DNA of 64,000 bases from contig LR746274.1 of the NCBI GenBank assembly GCA_902729315.2, positions 806,001 to 870,000 on the forward strand, given 5' to 3'. The translations under genes were made by a program, and so were the position numbers. This document shows positions 63,736 to 64,000 of this stretch, piece after piece. Source of the stretch: Spirodela intermedia. Taxonomy: Eukaryota; Streptophyta; Magnoliopsida; Alismatales; Araceae. Position 1 is the first letter of the stretch; each line of letters opens with the position of its first letter. The notes under the pieces were generated by a model. It had not been told where the DNA came from. It worked only from the letters and a program-made list of their open reading frames with translations, and searched no databases.

Positions 63736-64000
63736 GGCATCAAAGTCATAATATTCGATAGTTCTTGGCTGTGACTAGTTTTGGATGGTTTTAATCTTGG
63801 TCAGATCAATTGCAATATCTTGGGATAAAATAATATGACCTAGATAGTCTATTGAGGTCAGCCCAAACCTACACTTCTTGGCATTAATGTAGATATGATT
63901 TGACTATAGGACAAAGAAAATCTACTAAAAGTGTTCTTGATGAAAAGTTTAGTATGTTAAAAGTGTTTCTTGGCATTTATCTCAAACTTATGTTAAAATT
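63736..64000 (-). mobile_element. Ty3/gypsy reverse transcriptase fragment (partial, right edge)
   Basis: Read on the minus strand, this stretch contains the reverse transcriptase connection typical of Ty3/gypsy elements: NAKKCRFGLTSIDYLGH near 63830-63890, then a TKI-type segment leading toward RNase H, with stops and frame changes. It begins inside the first intron of the chitinase pseudogene and continues past the right edge. No LTR is seen. It is a different copy from the element in RPT6 (which has KKCQFQQPQLEYLGH at the same place). Confidence 0.75.

Overview
The window is nuclear DNA of a flowering plant. Every recognisable protein gene is split by GT-AG introns and matches a plant family, and the DNA between genes is AT-rich with very many (GA)n, (AT)n and (AAT)n microsatellites. 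Several first exons are much richer in GC than later exons (GT47, bHLH, chitinases, TED7-like), a gradient common in monocots and some early-diverging angiosperms. The sequence alone does not settle the species. No CRISPR array, operon or other prokaryotic structure is present.

Layout, left to right. 218-374 (-): first coding exon of a NAC transcription factor that runs off the left edge. 2906-10597 (-): RPT6, the 26S proteasome ATPase, 9 exons, with a Ty3/gypsy LTR element (6307-9061) inside its 4.8 kb first intron. 12015-21912 (-): phosphatidylinositol 4-kinase beta. 22831-22902 (-): tRNA-Thr(UGU). 22924-27446 (-): GT47 exostosin-family glycosyltransferase, divergent from 27883-32040 (+): FAS2, the CAF-1 p60 subunit. 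The two start codons are 436 bp apart. 32355-33056 (-): TED7-like single-pass membrane protein. 35792-39477 (+): SEP15/selenoprotein F homologue in its cysteine form, tail to tail with 39625-40406 (-): bHLH153-like atypical bHLH. 42876-46825 (-): RING-CH (MARCH-type) membrane E3 ligase. 48933-52418 (+): SRP14. 53881-63702 (-): a tandem array of class IV (GH19) chitinases, two intact genes and one pseudogene. The right edge is a Ty3/gypsy reverse transcriptase fragment.

The left three quarters is mostly single-copy housekeeping and regulatory DNA: protein turnover, phosphoinositide signalling, chromatin assembly, secretory-pathway quality control and targeting, and wall formation. The genes do not form one pathway. 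The right quarter is a rapidly evolving defence locus. A unit of 4-5 kb, starting in the 3' flank of SRP14, has been duplicated in tandem. The two intact chitinases are almost identical in the 3' part of exon 2 but clearly diverged in exon 1, which suggests gene conversion. The promoter of chitinase 1 carries its own 171-bp duplication.

Exon boundaries were worked out by hand from reading-frame continuity, GT-AG sites and recalled family sequences. No transcript data or database search was available. Intergenic stretches are described separately. I found no convincing wholly new system. The most unusual items are the chitinase conversion patch, the FAS2/GT47 shared promoter with an E2F site, the SRP14 exon whose only coding content is ATG, a 520-bp tandem duplication with a conserved unidentified reading frame (41374-42350), and the splice-site duplication in RPT6.
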